From: a virus
Strand: one strand, 5' to 3'
Virus record (IMG/VR): IMGVR_UViG_3300024326_000001
Coordinates: 112,578-176,577 of that record
Length of the DNA: 64,000 nt
Part shown: positions 57,024 through 63,894 of the stretch, piece by piece
Layout: each line of letters starts with the position of its first letter
Position numbering within the stretch: the stretch's first letter is position 1
Translations under genes and position numbers: made by a program
Notes under the pieces: generated by a model
What the model was told of the DNA's origin: nothing
The model's input: only the letters and a program-made list of their open reading frames with translations
Database searches by the model: none

Positions 57024-57109
57024 GCTCGAGTGGTGGAATTGGTAGACACGATGGACTTAAAATCCATTGAGCAGTAATGTTCGTGCGGGTTCAAGTCCCG
57101 CCTCGAGTA
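57024..57109 (+). tRNA. tRNA-Leu (anticodon TAA)
   Basis: Acceptor GCTCGAG/CTCGAGT (first pair G-U), anticodon stem ATGGA/TCCAT with loop CTTAAAA, long variable arm, T loop TTCAAGT. Confidence 0.93.
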
Positions 57110-57115
57110 CAACAT

Positions 57116-57229
57116 AGAAAAGCAAGAGATAAAGGTAAACTCCATATACACTATGGTCCGGCCGAAACAGCGTATCAAATTCTAACAAGGAGACTGACGA
57201 GTCTCGCGCTTAAGGGTAGCTTCTTTTCT
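57116..57229 (+). ncRNA. Structured RNA candidate within the tRNA cluster
   Basis: 114 nt between tRNA-Leu and tRNA-Arg with no reading frame of note. A closing stem joins AGAAAAG-C-AAG (57116-57126) with CTT-CTTTTCT (57220-57229). Inside are hairpin CCATA/TATGG (57142-57156) and AGCG/CGCT (57169-57172 with 57207-57210) enclosing a perfect hairpin GAGACT-GACG-AGTCTC (57190-57205). It is not a tRNA by shape. Sequence bits GAAAC and CTGACGA recall small ribozymes, but I could not fit a known fold. Confidence 0.4.
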
Positions 57230-57263
57230 TTATAATTCACAAATCAAATTAAACTTAACGAAT

Positions 57264-57337
57264 GGACTAGTAGCTCAGCTGGATAGAGCATCGCCCTTCT
57301 AAGGCGACGGTCGTAGGTTCGAATCCTACCTGGTTCA
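57264..57337 (+). tRNA. tRNA-Arg (anticodon TCT)
   Basis: Acceptor GGACTAG/CTGGTTC with two G-U pairs, anticodon stem TCGCC/GGCGA with loop CTTCTAA, T loop TTCGAAT. Reads AGA/AGG, frequent in this AT-rich genome. Confidence 0.93.
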
Positions 57338-57341
57338 CAAT

Positions 57342-57414
57342 GATCTCTTAGCTCAGTTGGTAGAGCATCACACTTTTAATGTGAGGGTCCAGGGTTCGAG
57401 CCCCTGAGGGATCA
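57342..57414 (+). tRNA. tRNA-Lys (anticodon TTT)
   Basis: Acceptor GATCTCT/AGGGATC, anticodon stem TCACA/TGTGA with loop CTTTTAA, T stem CAGGG/CCCTG. Confidence 0.93.
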
Positions 57415-57423
57415 CGAATATAT

Positions 57424-57497
57424 ACTCTTGTAGCTCAATCGGTTAGAGCAGGATCCTTATACGGTCAAGGTTACGGGTTCAAGTCCCGTCGAGAGTA
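57424..57497 (+). tRNA. tRNA-Ile (anticodon TAT)
   Basis: Acceptor ACTCTTG/CGAGAGT, D stem GCTC/GAGC, anticodon loop CTTATAC in a stem GGATC/GGTCA whose outermost pair is a mismatch, T stem ACGGG/CCCGT. The TAT anticodon reads ATA directly instead of through the lysidine-modified CAT tRNA. Confidence 0.85.
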
Positions 57498-57506
57498 CCC
57501 TTTAAT

Positions 57507-57749
57507 ATGAAAGAATTTAATAAAGAAGAAATTAACAGAATAATAGAAATGGCATGGGAAGACAGAACTCCATTTAGCGCCATAGAATTTCAATTTGGTA
57601 TTAAAGAAAATGATGTTAGAAAAATAATGAGATCTAACATGAAAGAATCTTCATTTAAGATGTGGAGAAAAAGAGTTAAGGGTAGAAAAACCAAACACAA
57701 CTTCTCTCCTTCTGATTTTAGATTTAAATCAAGCAACCAAAAAAATTAA
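57507..57749 (+). CDS. TIGR03643-family protein
   Basis: 80 residues. IIEMAWEDRTPFSAIEFQFG, a DVRKIMRSNMKESSFKMWRK segment and RVKGRKTKH are characteristic of a small conserved bacterial family (TIGR03643/DUF2805) with a helix-turn-helix-like shape and unknown function. Ten nt after tRNA-Ile, so possibly on the tRNA transcript. Confidence 0.85.
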   Translation: MKEFNKEEINRIIEMAWEDRTPFSAIEFQFGIKENDVRKIMRSNMKESSFKMWRKRVKGRKTKHNFSPSDFRFKSSNQKN

Positions 57750-57757
57750 ATCTAAGA

Positions 57758-58090
57758 ATGTACAAGAAGGAAATAATAAAATTATGGAATCATTTTAAAA
57801 GGTGGTTTATTTCTAAAGTCTTAAAAAAGAAGATAACATTTACAAGTGACGATTGGACAGGAGAAGTAGAAGTGTACTATTATAAAGGTGAAACTAGAAT
57901 GACATGGTCTAGGGGAAATAACGCAATGCCAGATGGTGTTAGAAATAGAGCGTTTATCTTTTGCCATTCAGATACTGCACGTCATATACCTGAAGGATAT
58001 TGCAAGTTCTTATACACTATAATAATACCAGAAGGATGGACAAACTCTGGAGAACAGTTTACGGTAACTAGGTATATTAAACATTCTTAA
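57758..58090 (+). CDS. Hypothetical protein, 110 aa
   Basis: Basic N-terminal helix (LWNHFKRWFISKVLKKKITF), then a beta-rich part (GEVEVYYYKGETRMTWSRGN, GYCKFLYTIIIPEGW). No family recognised. Follows the TIGR03643-type gene by eight nt. Confidence 0.65.
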   Translation: MYKKEIIKLWNHFKRWFISKVLKKKITFTSDDWTGEVEVYYYKGETRMTWSRGNNAMPDGVRNRAFIFCHSDTARHIPEGYCKFLYTIIIPEGWTNSGEQFTVTRYIKHS

Positions 58091-58109
58091 AATTTGGAGT
58101 ATAAATACC

Positions 58110-58334
58110 ATGACAGGAACAGAATACATGGATTTATCCATAGAAAATACATTTAACGTACTAACAGGAGCTCAAACCTTCGAAGAGATATTACTCAACG
58201 CAACAGAACCGCCTATATTCTTTATAGAACCTGGTGAAGGCCTAGATAACGATCAAATAGACGTAATGATAGAACATTATGAATATTTTGAACAGTATGA
58301 GAAGTGTGGTCTTCTACTTAAAATGAAATCTTAA
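58110..58334 (+). CDS. Hypothetical acidic protein, 74 aa
   Basis: Acidic and helical (TFNVLTGAQTFEEILLNATE, IDVMIEHYEYFEQYEKCGLL). Unknown. It recalls small phage proteins that bind other proteins, but nothing specific. Confidence 0.65.
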   Translation: MTGTEYMDLSIENTFNVLTGAQTFEEILLNATEPPIFFIEPGEGLDNDQIDVMIEHYEYFEQYEKCGLLLKMKS

Positions 58335-58386
58335 TACTATATCATTCTACTCTTTTACGTAAAATGACTCTTATGGAGCTACTTAT

Positions 58387-58397
58387 GAATATATAAG
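58387..58397 (+). promoter_or_regulatory. Late-promoter-like motif GAATATATAAG
   Basis: GAATATATAAG, about 45 nt before the holin-like gene. Confidence 0.45.
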
Positions 58398-58442
58398 TTA
58401 TATGAATGCACAACGCGTTCATTCTTAAAAATAGTGAAAGTC

Positions 58443-58721
58443 ATGAAAAAACTTATAAGTTGGATTAGCCAAATCTTACGAGACGAAAGAGGCAATCCAT
58501 CATCAAAAAGAGTTGTTGGCGTACTAGCTGGTCTTAGTTTATGTGTTACATTAATAATGAACCAATTTACTGATATAGCAATAGCGCCCTCAGACACACT
58601 AGTTAATGCAGTTGCTGCCCTTGCTTTCGGAGCCTTGGGTTTATCTTCAGCTGATAAGATTTGGGGTAAACTCCAAGGAAAAGAAGAAGCTAAAGAAGAA
58701 GCTAAAGAGGAAGAACTTTAA
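58443..58721 (+). CDS. Holin-like small membrane protein
   Basis: 92 residues from ATG 58443 (a GTG nine nt earlier is also in frame). A basic start MKKLISWISQILRDERG, two membrane helices (VVGVLAGLSLCVTLIM and LVNAVAALAFGALGL) and a charged repetitive tail (EEAKEEAKEE). This topology suits a class II holin. Late-promoter motif upstream and terminator downstream fit a lysis role; no endolysin is adjacent, so the call is tentative. Confidence 0.5.
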   Translation: MKKLISWISQILRDERGNPSSKRVVGVLAGLSLCVTLIMNQFTDIAIAPSDTLVNAVAALAFGALGLSSADKIWGKLQGKEEAKEEAKEEEL

Positions 58722-58754
58722 GAAAGAAGCGTAAGCGATTAGCATAATCTAAAT

Positions 58755-58782
58755 AAAGGGACAGAGAAATCTGTCCCTTTTT
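58755..58782 (+). terminator. Terminator with GAAA tetraloop
   Basis: AAAGGGACAGA, GAAA, TCTGTCCCTTT followed by T residues; one of the strongest hairpins in the window. Confidence 0.9.
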
Positions 58783-58834
58783 ACATTATATTCATTAAGA
58801 TATAATTATTCGTATATGAAACATTTATATTTAG

Positions 58835-59656
58835 ATGAATATAATTAGTAACAAAACTAATAAGATGATAGCACACGTATTCGACGTAGATGGGACACTA
58901 ACCCCAAGCAGGCTTTCAATGGATCCTAAATTTAAAAAATACTTTTTAAAATGGATGAAAGGTAAAACTGTAATATTCGTAACAGGATCAGATAAAGATA
59001 AAACAATCGAACAAATAGGATTAGATGTATGGAATGAAGCAACTGCATGCATGCAGTCTTGTGGAAATCATATATTTGTTAAAGGAGAAGAGGTTTCTAG
59101 AAATTCTTGGAAAGCCGATGAAGGATTGATTTCTTTACTTGAACAATTTTTGGTAATTTCTAAATATAGAAAAAGAACATCAAACCACATTGAACACAGA
59201 ATAGGACTTTGTAATTTTTCAGTAATTGGAAGAGATTGTTCTCAAAGAGAAAGAGAAGACTATGCAGAATGGGATGATTTCAATAAGGAACGATTAGATA
59301 TGGCACAACTCATTAATGAAAACTTCCCTGAATTAGAGGCTTCGGTCGGTGGTCAAATCTCAATAGACATACACCCTAAAGGAGCAAACAAGAGTCAAGC
59401 TAAGAAATGGATCTTAGAAAATATAGGAGAAGATACGGTTATTAGATTCTATGGAGATAAAACTGAAAAAGGAGGAAATGACTATGACCTTGCTAATGTT
59501 TTAAAATTACCTCATGAAGTATTTCAGGTTAAAGATTGGGAACATACTTATAGAATATTAAAGGACAGTAAGAAAAGAGATAAATGGCTCGTAGACCAAT
59601 ATAATAGAAATAGATCTTCAGCAGATCAGATTAATAACATTGATGACATAAAATAA
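58835..59656 (+). CDS. Phosphomannomutase, eukaryotic-type HAD (PMM) family
   Basis: 273 residues. HAD nucleophile motif HVFDVDGTLTPSRL at 14-27 (DxDGTLTP is typical of PMM1/PMM2), FVTGSDKDKTIEQIG, CNFSVIGRDCSQREREDY (substrate Arg residues), GGQISIDIHPKGANKSQAK and FYGDKTEKGGNDYDLA. It converts mannose-6-P to mannose-1-P for GDP-sugar synthesis, or acts as a related sugar phosphatase. ATG 58865 is an alternative start. Fits the set of nucleotide-sugar genes in this arm. Confidence 0.88.
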   Translation: MNIISNKTNKMIAHVFDVDGTLTPSRLSMDPKFKKYFLKWMKGKTVIFVTGSDKDKTIEQIGLDVWNEATACMQSCGNHIFVKGEEVSRNSWKADEGLISLLEQFLVISKYRKRTSNHIEHRIGLCNFSVIGRDCSQREREDYAEWDDFNKERLDMAQLINENFPELEASVGGQISIDIHPKGANKSQAKKWILENIGEDTVIRFYGDKTEKGGNDYDLANVLKLPHEVFQVKDWEHTYRILKDSKKRDKWLVDQYNRNRSSADQINNIDDIK

Positions 59657-59775
59657 TGGTTATAAAAATAATATTAGGTGCATTTGTAATATCATGGGTT
59701 GGAATAATCTATTCAATGATAACCGCCCCTCTAGTTGATGAAAACGGCAATATCATTAAAGAAGAGGATAAATAG
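59656..59775 (+). CDS. Tiny membrane protein, 39 aa
   Basis: MVIKIILGAFVISWVGIIYS then a polar tail (DENGNIIKEEDK). Starts in the stop of the PMM gene (TAATG overlap) and ends three nt before the next start. Confidence 0.5.
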   Translation: MVIKIILGAFVISWVGIIYSMITAPLVDENGNIIKEEDK

Positions 59776-59778
59776 AAT

Positions 59779-60372
59779 ATGAAAGCACATACCTTTAAAA
59801 CACCTGAAAATCATGCAACTGATTTCTATTATTTTGATAATGGATTCGATTCAGCAGAATTAGAGAAAATATCTAAAATGGTAGGAGAACTCCCGTTTTA
59901 TAATGCAACTACAGCTGCTGGTGAAATAGACTCAAGAAAATCTAAATTAAAATGGATTCCACAAACTAAAGAGTGGGATTGGCTTTATGAAAAATTAATG
60001 ATGTTTGCAGAAACAGCAAATAATGAAATGTGGAATTTTGATTTAATATCTGCACCTGAAAATATACAATACACAGAATATCATGGAACTAATATGGGTG
60101 AATATGGATGGCATCAAGATATTGGACCAAATGAATTATCTGTTAGAAAAGTTTCTATAACAGTTCAATTGTCAGACGATACTGAATATGAAGGAGGAGA
60201 ACTATTATTTTGGATGGGTGGAAACAGCCTTGAAAATAATAATTTAATAGCACCGAGAGGAAAAGGAACCGTTGTCCTATTTCCAAGCTATATGGTCCAT
60301 GCAGTTAAGCCAGTAACTAAAGGAATAAGAAAGTCATTCGTCCTGTGGTTAGGAGGAGGACATTATAAATAA
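59779..60372 (+). CDS. 2OG-Fe(II) oxygenase (second copy)
   Basis: 197 residues, prolyl hydroxylase-like: GWHQDIGPNE (His, Asp iron ligands), YEGGELLFWMGG, VVLFPSYMVHAVKPVTKGIR (distal His and 2-oxoglutarate-binding Arg), KSFVLWLGG. Related in fold to the 7758 gene but not closely in sequence. Substrate unknown; located between sugar metabolism and thioesterase genes. Confidence 0.88.
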   Translation: MKAHTFKTPENHATDFYYFDNGFDSAELEKISKMVGELPFYNATTAAGEIDSRKSKLKWIPQTKEWDWLYEKLMMFAETANNEMWNFDLISAPENIQYTEYHGTNMGEYGWHQDIGPNELSVRKVSITVQLSDDTEYEGGELLFWMGGNSLENNNLIAPRGKGTVVLFPSYMVHAVKPVTKGIRKSFVLWLGGGHYK

Positions 60373-60376
60373 ACAA

Positions 60377-60481
60377 ATGACAGATCCTGAAGACGAATAC
60401 GACGACATTGAAAATACCGAATATGATGGTATATCAATAAACAAACCCACTGAATATAACGATGACGATTATGACTACTGA
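60377..60481 (+). CDS. Tiny acidic protein, 34 aa
   Basis: MTDPEDEYDDIENTEYDGIS, then more Asp/Tyr. Overlaps the thioesterase start by 20 nt. Nearly half of its residues are acidic, possibly a DNA-mimic-like peptide; speculative. Confidence 0.4.
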   Translation: MTDPEDEYDDIENTEYDGISINKPTEYNDDDYDY

Positions 60482-60881
60482 TATGGAATTAATATCAACA
60501 CATCCAGTAAAAAAATCAGACCTGGGTTTTCACGGAAATCTTTTTGGAGGTAAATTATTAGCATGGGTAGATGCAGCTGGAGCTTCTTATGCTTCACAAG
60601 TATGTGATACTCCTCGAATGGTAACCGTTCTTATAGATGAATGTGTTTTTAAAAAACCAGCAAAGGAAGGACATCTACTAAAAATATATGGAGATGTAAA
60701 GAGCATAGGAAGAACGTCAGTCACTCTTTCTATTGAAGCAAGATCACATAATGTATATGACGGAAGACAAGCTATTATTCTAGCAACCAATATTAAATTT
60801 GTTAGAATAGATGAACAAGGAGAAGCTATTCCAGTAGGTCAAAAAGTTAAAGATAAATTTAAAAAATCAGAACAAAATTAA
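60462..60881 (+). CDS. Acyl-CoA thioesterase (hotdog fold, YciA-like)
   Basis: 139 residues. THPVKKSDLGFHGNLFGGKL then LAWVDAAGASYA is the diagnostic hotdog start (GN..GG..L...D..A), followed by TVLIDECVFKKPAKEGHLLK and SVTLSIEARSHN. It hydrolyses acyl-CoA thioesters. A phage copy could influence lipid or membrane composition. Start 60462 overlaps the tiny acidic gene; ATG 60483 would be an alternative. Confidence 0.88.
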   Translation: MTIMTTDMELISTHPVKKSDLGFHGNLFGGKLLAWVDAAGASYASQVCDTPRMVTVLIDECVFKKPAKEGHLLKIYGDVKSIGRTSVTLSIEARSHNVYDGRQAIILATNIKFVRIDEQGEAIPVGQKVKDKFKKSEQN

Positions 60882-60890
60882 AGACACTCT

Positions 60891-60899
60891 GATATATAC
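60891..60899 (+). promoter_or_regulatory. Late-promoter-like motif GATATATAC
   Basis: GATATATAC, 24 nt before the flavodoxin-like gene. Confidence 0.5.
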
Positions 60900-60923
60900 C
60901 CTAAACAAAATTATAACCAAAGA

Positions 60924-61412
60924 ATGAGAGCACTTATCGTAATTGCACAACCAAATATGAATAGTTTCGAACAGACTACAATGTTAAGAACTATTGCAAG
61001 AGTATTTGACGTATTAGAAATAAAACATGAAGTATTAGATCTTTATGTAAACGGAAAAGTAGGTCCTGAGGCTAAGCCAAAAAACTTTAATTTAAGAGTT
61101 AAAAATGCAACACATGTGTATATCATCGCAAATTCTGCATGGTTACCTTTAGTTGATTTATTCTTAGAACCATTTGATTTTGAAGGAAAGCATATTGAAG
61201 CTATGATTTCTCATAACAGATCTAAAAGTATTTGGAGATGGTTAAGTGCAGAATCTAGATTAGCACAATCTGCGTTTGGTTCTTCTATTAAAAAATTATT
61301 TAAGATTAAGGCAAGTCACCTATGGGATGTAGATGAACTTACTAGACTTGAGAAGACAAATTATATTAAACAGATTAGAGAAGAAATCTTAAATGATTTC
61401 GATGCAAAGTAA
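60924..61412 (+). CDS. Divergent flavodoxin-fold oxidoreductase-like protein
   Basis: 162 residues. ALIVIAQPNMNSFEQTTMLR parallels the start of the 47578 protein (LIVVGHPDKKSFCYNGIFK), and ATHVYIIANSAWLPLVDLFL its ADRIYFVSPVWWFRLTP. The PVWW pattern is lost, so flavin binding or activity may be altered. Both proteins probably derive from the same NQO/KefF-type family. Own late-promoter motif and terminator. Confidence 0.65.
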   Translation: MRALIVIAQPNMNSFEQTTMLRTIARVFDVLEIKHEVLDLYVNGKVGPEAKPKNFNLRVKNATHVYIIANSAWLPLVDLFLEPFDFEGKHIEAMISHNRSKSIWRWLSAESRLAQSAFGSSIKKLFKIKASHLWDVDELTRLEKTNYIKQIREEILNDFDAK

Positions 61413-61435
61413 TCTATTTTATAGTATATCAGAAG

Positions 61436-61460
61436 GGAATAAAGCAATTTATTCCTTTTT
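61436..61460 (+). terminator. Terminator after the flavodoxin-like gene
   Basis: GGAATAAA, GCAA loop, TTTATTCC and TTTTT. Confidence 0.85.
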
Positions 61461-61502
61461 GGGGACTAAATTGAAAATAAATTGAAAATAAACAGCTAAA
61501 AG

Positions 61503-61535
61503 TTTTTTTATCTCAGATTTTTTGCTTATATTAGT
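61503..61535 (+). promoter_or_regulatory. Early-type promoter block
   Basis: TTTTTTTATCTCAGA, TTTTTTGC, TTATATTAGT; 25 nt before the next ATG. Two GAAAATAAA copies upstream, the second continuing as GAAAATAAACAGCTAAAAG. Confidence 0.75.
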
Positions 61536-61560
61536 ATAGTAATAATCAAACAAACAAAAT

Positions 61561-61884
61561 ATGTCAAACATCCTAACATTCGTACTTAGAAACTCTATGG
61601 GAGATTCAACAAACAATGGTCTATCTTCAAGAGAAGACTCTATTATTCTGCACTATGGCCCTGATGCCGATTTAGCAGATTTAACCTTAATTCCAGATGA
61701 TGAATTGGTTTTAGTAGAAAGACAGCTATTCGGAAAGGAAGCATGGTATGCAGTTCCTGCCGGATTATACAAGAACAATAAACACACAATGTTTGGCGGC
61801 AATTTTATTCACACTTCAGACTCAAGATTTCCATCTTCTGCACCAATTGCAGTTCATGACAGAGTAGAATCTAATAACTATTAA
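61561..61884 (+). CDS. Small early-type protein, unknown
   Basis: 107 residues, beta-rich with Asp/Leu periodicity (YGPDADLADLTLIPDDELVL). No family recognised. First gene behind an early promoter block; DNA ligase follows one base after its stop. Confidence 0.7.
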   Translation: MSNILTFVLRNSMGDSTNNGLSSREDSIILHYGPDADLADLTLIPDDELVLVERQLFGKEAWYAVPAGLYKNNKHTMFGGNFIHTSDSRFPSSAPIAVHDRVESNNY

Positions 61885-61885
61885 T

Positions 61886-63178
61886 ATGAAAGAATTAAAA
61901 CTTACACAAGAATTTGTAAACGAATCTAATTCAACAAATTCAAACACGGACAAGATTAACGTAATTAAGAAGTATTCTAATCAACCAGATGTTCTTAAAG
62001 TGCTGCAGTATACATACGACACGTTTAAACAGTATTATGTTACTTCAAAAAACTGTAAGAAGAGAAGTGATCTAGTGCTTCCTTTCGGATCTTATACTGA
62101 TATCTTCTCTTTGTTAGATGCATTGAGTTCTCGACAAATAACTGGTCATTCTGCGATTGAAGCGGTAAATACATTTGTAGAAGAGAATAAAGAATACTCT
62201 GATCTTATTTGGAATATCATTGACGGAAACCTAAAAACTAGGTCAACTATTTCTATGATTAATAAAGTTGTACCGGGTTTAATTCCAACCTTTGACGTAG
62301 CACTCGCTCAAGCGTATGACGAAAAGACTAAAAAGAAAGTAGATTGGAATGACGGATGGTATGTTAGTCGTAAACTAGATGGTGTTAGATGTCTAGCAAT
62401 TATTGATGATAAAGGAGATGTTAATTTCTATAGTAGAGCAGGAAAAGAATTTACAACACTAGATTCTTTGAAACCTTCTATCCAAAGATTAGGTCTTACG
62501 AATATGGTGTTTGATGGTGAAGTTTGTATGGTAGATGAAAATGGAAATGAAGATTTCCAAGGTATCATTAAGCAAATTAAAAGAAAAGATCATACTATTA
62601 CAAATCCATTTTATCATATCTTTGATTTATTGACCATTAAAGAATTTAACGATAAAGAATCTATTACCTCTTTTAGTGAAAGACAATCTAACCTTAGAGC
62701 GTATGTTCTAGATGGCGATCAATTTATTAGCCACCTTGTTCAAATGTTAGGAGATGATCTTGTAATGGAAAGAATGATGGAACTATCGAAAGAAGGAGGA
62801 TGGGAAGGACTAATGCTTCGTAAGAATACAACATACCAAGGAAAACGTTCTAGTGATGTTCTTAAGGTTAAGAAATTCTATGATGATGAATATTATGTAG
62901 TTGATTTAGAGAATGCTCTTAATAGAGTTATCGTTGACGGGAAAGAAGTTGAAGAAATGATGCTTAAGAATGTTGTAGTTGAACATAAAGGAAGTAGAGT
63001 TCAGGTTGGTTCTGGTTTTTCACATGAACAAAAAAGATTTTATTTTAAAAATCCTGATAAAATTCTAGGAAAGCAAATCACTGTTCAATATTTTGAAGAA
63101 ACTACAAATCAACATGGAGAACATTCACTTAGGTTCCCTGTGATCAAAGCGGTTTATGAAACAGAGCGTACCTTTTAA
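61886..63178 (+). CDS. 30: ATP-dependent DNA ligase, T4 gp30-like
   Basis: 430 residues. Adenylation motif I SRKLDGVRC (Lys nucleophile of KLDG), motif III VFDGEVCMVDENG, motif IV GGWEGLMLRK, motif V DVLKVKKF, OB domain VVEHKGSRVQVGSGFS. The N-terminal helical part INVIKKYSNQPDVLKVLQYT aligns with that of T4 ligase. It joins Okazaki fragments and repair nicks. The N-terminus FVNES matches the head-protein motif of this phage, but it also aligns with the natural ligase N-terminus, so packaging is not claimed. Confidence 0.93.
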   Translation: MKELKLTQEFVNESNSTNSNTDKINVIKKYSNQPDVLKVLQYTYDTFKQYYVTSKNCKKRSDLVLPFGSYTDIFSLLDALSSRQITGHSAIEAVNTFVEENKEYSDLIWNIIDGNLKTRSTISMINKVVPGLIPTFDVALAQAYDEKTKKKVDWNDGWYVSRKLDGVRCLAIIDDKGDVNFYSRAGKEFTTLDSLKPSIQRLGLTNMVFDGEVCMVDENGNEDFQGIIKQIKRKDHTITNPFYHIFDLLTIKEFNDKESITSFSERQSNLRAYVLDGDQFISHLVQMLGDDLVMERMMELSKEGGWEGLMLRKNTTYQGKRSSDVLKVKKFYDDEYYVVDLENALNRVIVDGKEVEEMMLKNVVVEHKGSRVQVGSGFSHEQKRFYFKNPDKILGKQITVQYFEETTNQHGEHSLRFPVIKAVYETERTF

Positions 63179-63201
63179 ATATAATTAATTAAATCCCATA
63201 T

Positions 63202-63894
63202 ATGACAATAGTTTTAGGAGACGGTTTATTAGCATCAGAACTTATAGGACAAACAGGATGGTCTTATATTTCAAGAAAACAGGACTTTTTAAATTTTAAT
63301 AGTCTTAGTAGTGTTATTAATTTAATTCCAAAGGACTGCACTACGATAGTCAATTGCATTGCATACACAGACACCTATTCTGATGATAAATCTAAAATGC
63401 TTCAAACTAATTATCATTCAGTTGCAAACTTGGCTGAATTCTGTAATCATAGAGGAATAAAACTAATTCACTATTCTACAGATTACGTATATGCTGGTTC
63501 AAATCCAAATGCAAGCGAAGAAGATATTCCTATTCCTGATAAAACATGGTATGCATATTCTAAATTATTAGCAGACGAGCATATCATTAGACATTCAGAT
63601 GATTATCTAATCGTAAGAGGGAGTCACAGAATTAATCCATTTCCTTATGCAACTGCATGGAACGATCAGATAGGAAATTTCGATGATGTAGATGTATTAG
63701 TAAATCAGTGGATCAAGCTAATTAAAGCAGAGCAGAAAGGTGTATGGAATATAGGAACACCTTCGAAGAGCGTATATGAATATGCATCTAGAGAAAAAGA
63801 TGTTGATTCAGCACCTGCCCCTGATCATTTCCCAAAGGATACGACAATGGATCTTACGAAACTTAATGTATTTTTAAAAAATTATGAAATATAA
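63202..63894 (+). CDS. dTDP-4-dehydrorhamnose reductase-like (RmlD family SDR)
   Basis: 230 residues. Shortened Rossmann start MTIVLGDGLLASELI, VNCIAYTDTYSDDKSKML, HYSTDYVYAG (RmlD signature), catalytic Tyr/Lys in WYAYSKLLADEHI and VRGSHRINPFP. RmlD is usually near 290 residues; the substrate-binding C-terminal part is reduced. Together with RmlC-like 43033 it suggests rhamnose or a similar deoxysugar. Overlaps the next gene by 11 nt. Confidence 0.82.
   Translation: MTIVLGDGLLASELIGQTGWSYISRKQDFLNFNSLSSVINLIPKDCTTIVNCIAYTDTYSDDKSKMLQTNYHSVANLAEFCNHRGIKLIHYSTDYVYAGSNPNASEEDIPIPDKTWYAYSKLLADEHIIRHSDDYLIVRGSHRINPFPYATAWNDQIGNFDDVDVLVNQWIKLIKAEQKGVWNIGTPSKSVYEYASREKDVDSAPAPDHFPKDTTMDLTKLNVFLKNYEI

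Noticed and set aside
57155-57205. Hammerhead ribozyme (GAAAC and CTGACGA boxes)
   Set aside because: In the order found, only a type II layout is possible, and the required stem II and III pairings do not form.
57110-57235. HDV-like ribozyme in the tRNA cluster
   Set aside because: GCTTAAG resembles the catalytic J4/2, but no matching P1 and P2 strands were found; kept only as an unassigned structured RNA.
61886-61960. Capsid-targeting leader on DNA ligase (FVNES)
   Set aside because: The N-terminus aligns with the natural start of T4 ligase, so the match is likely chance.
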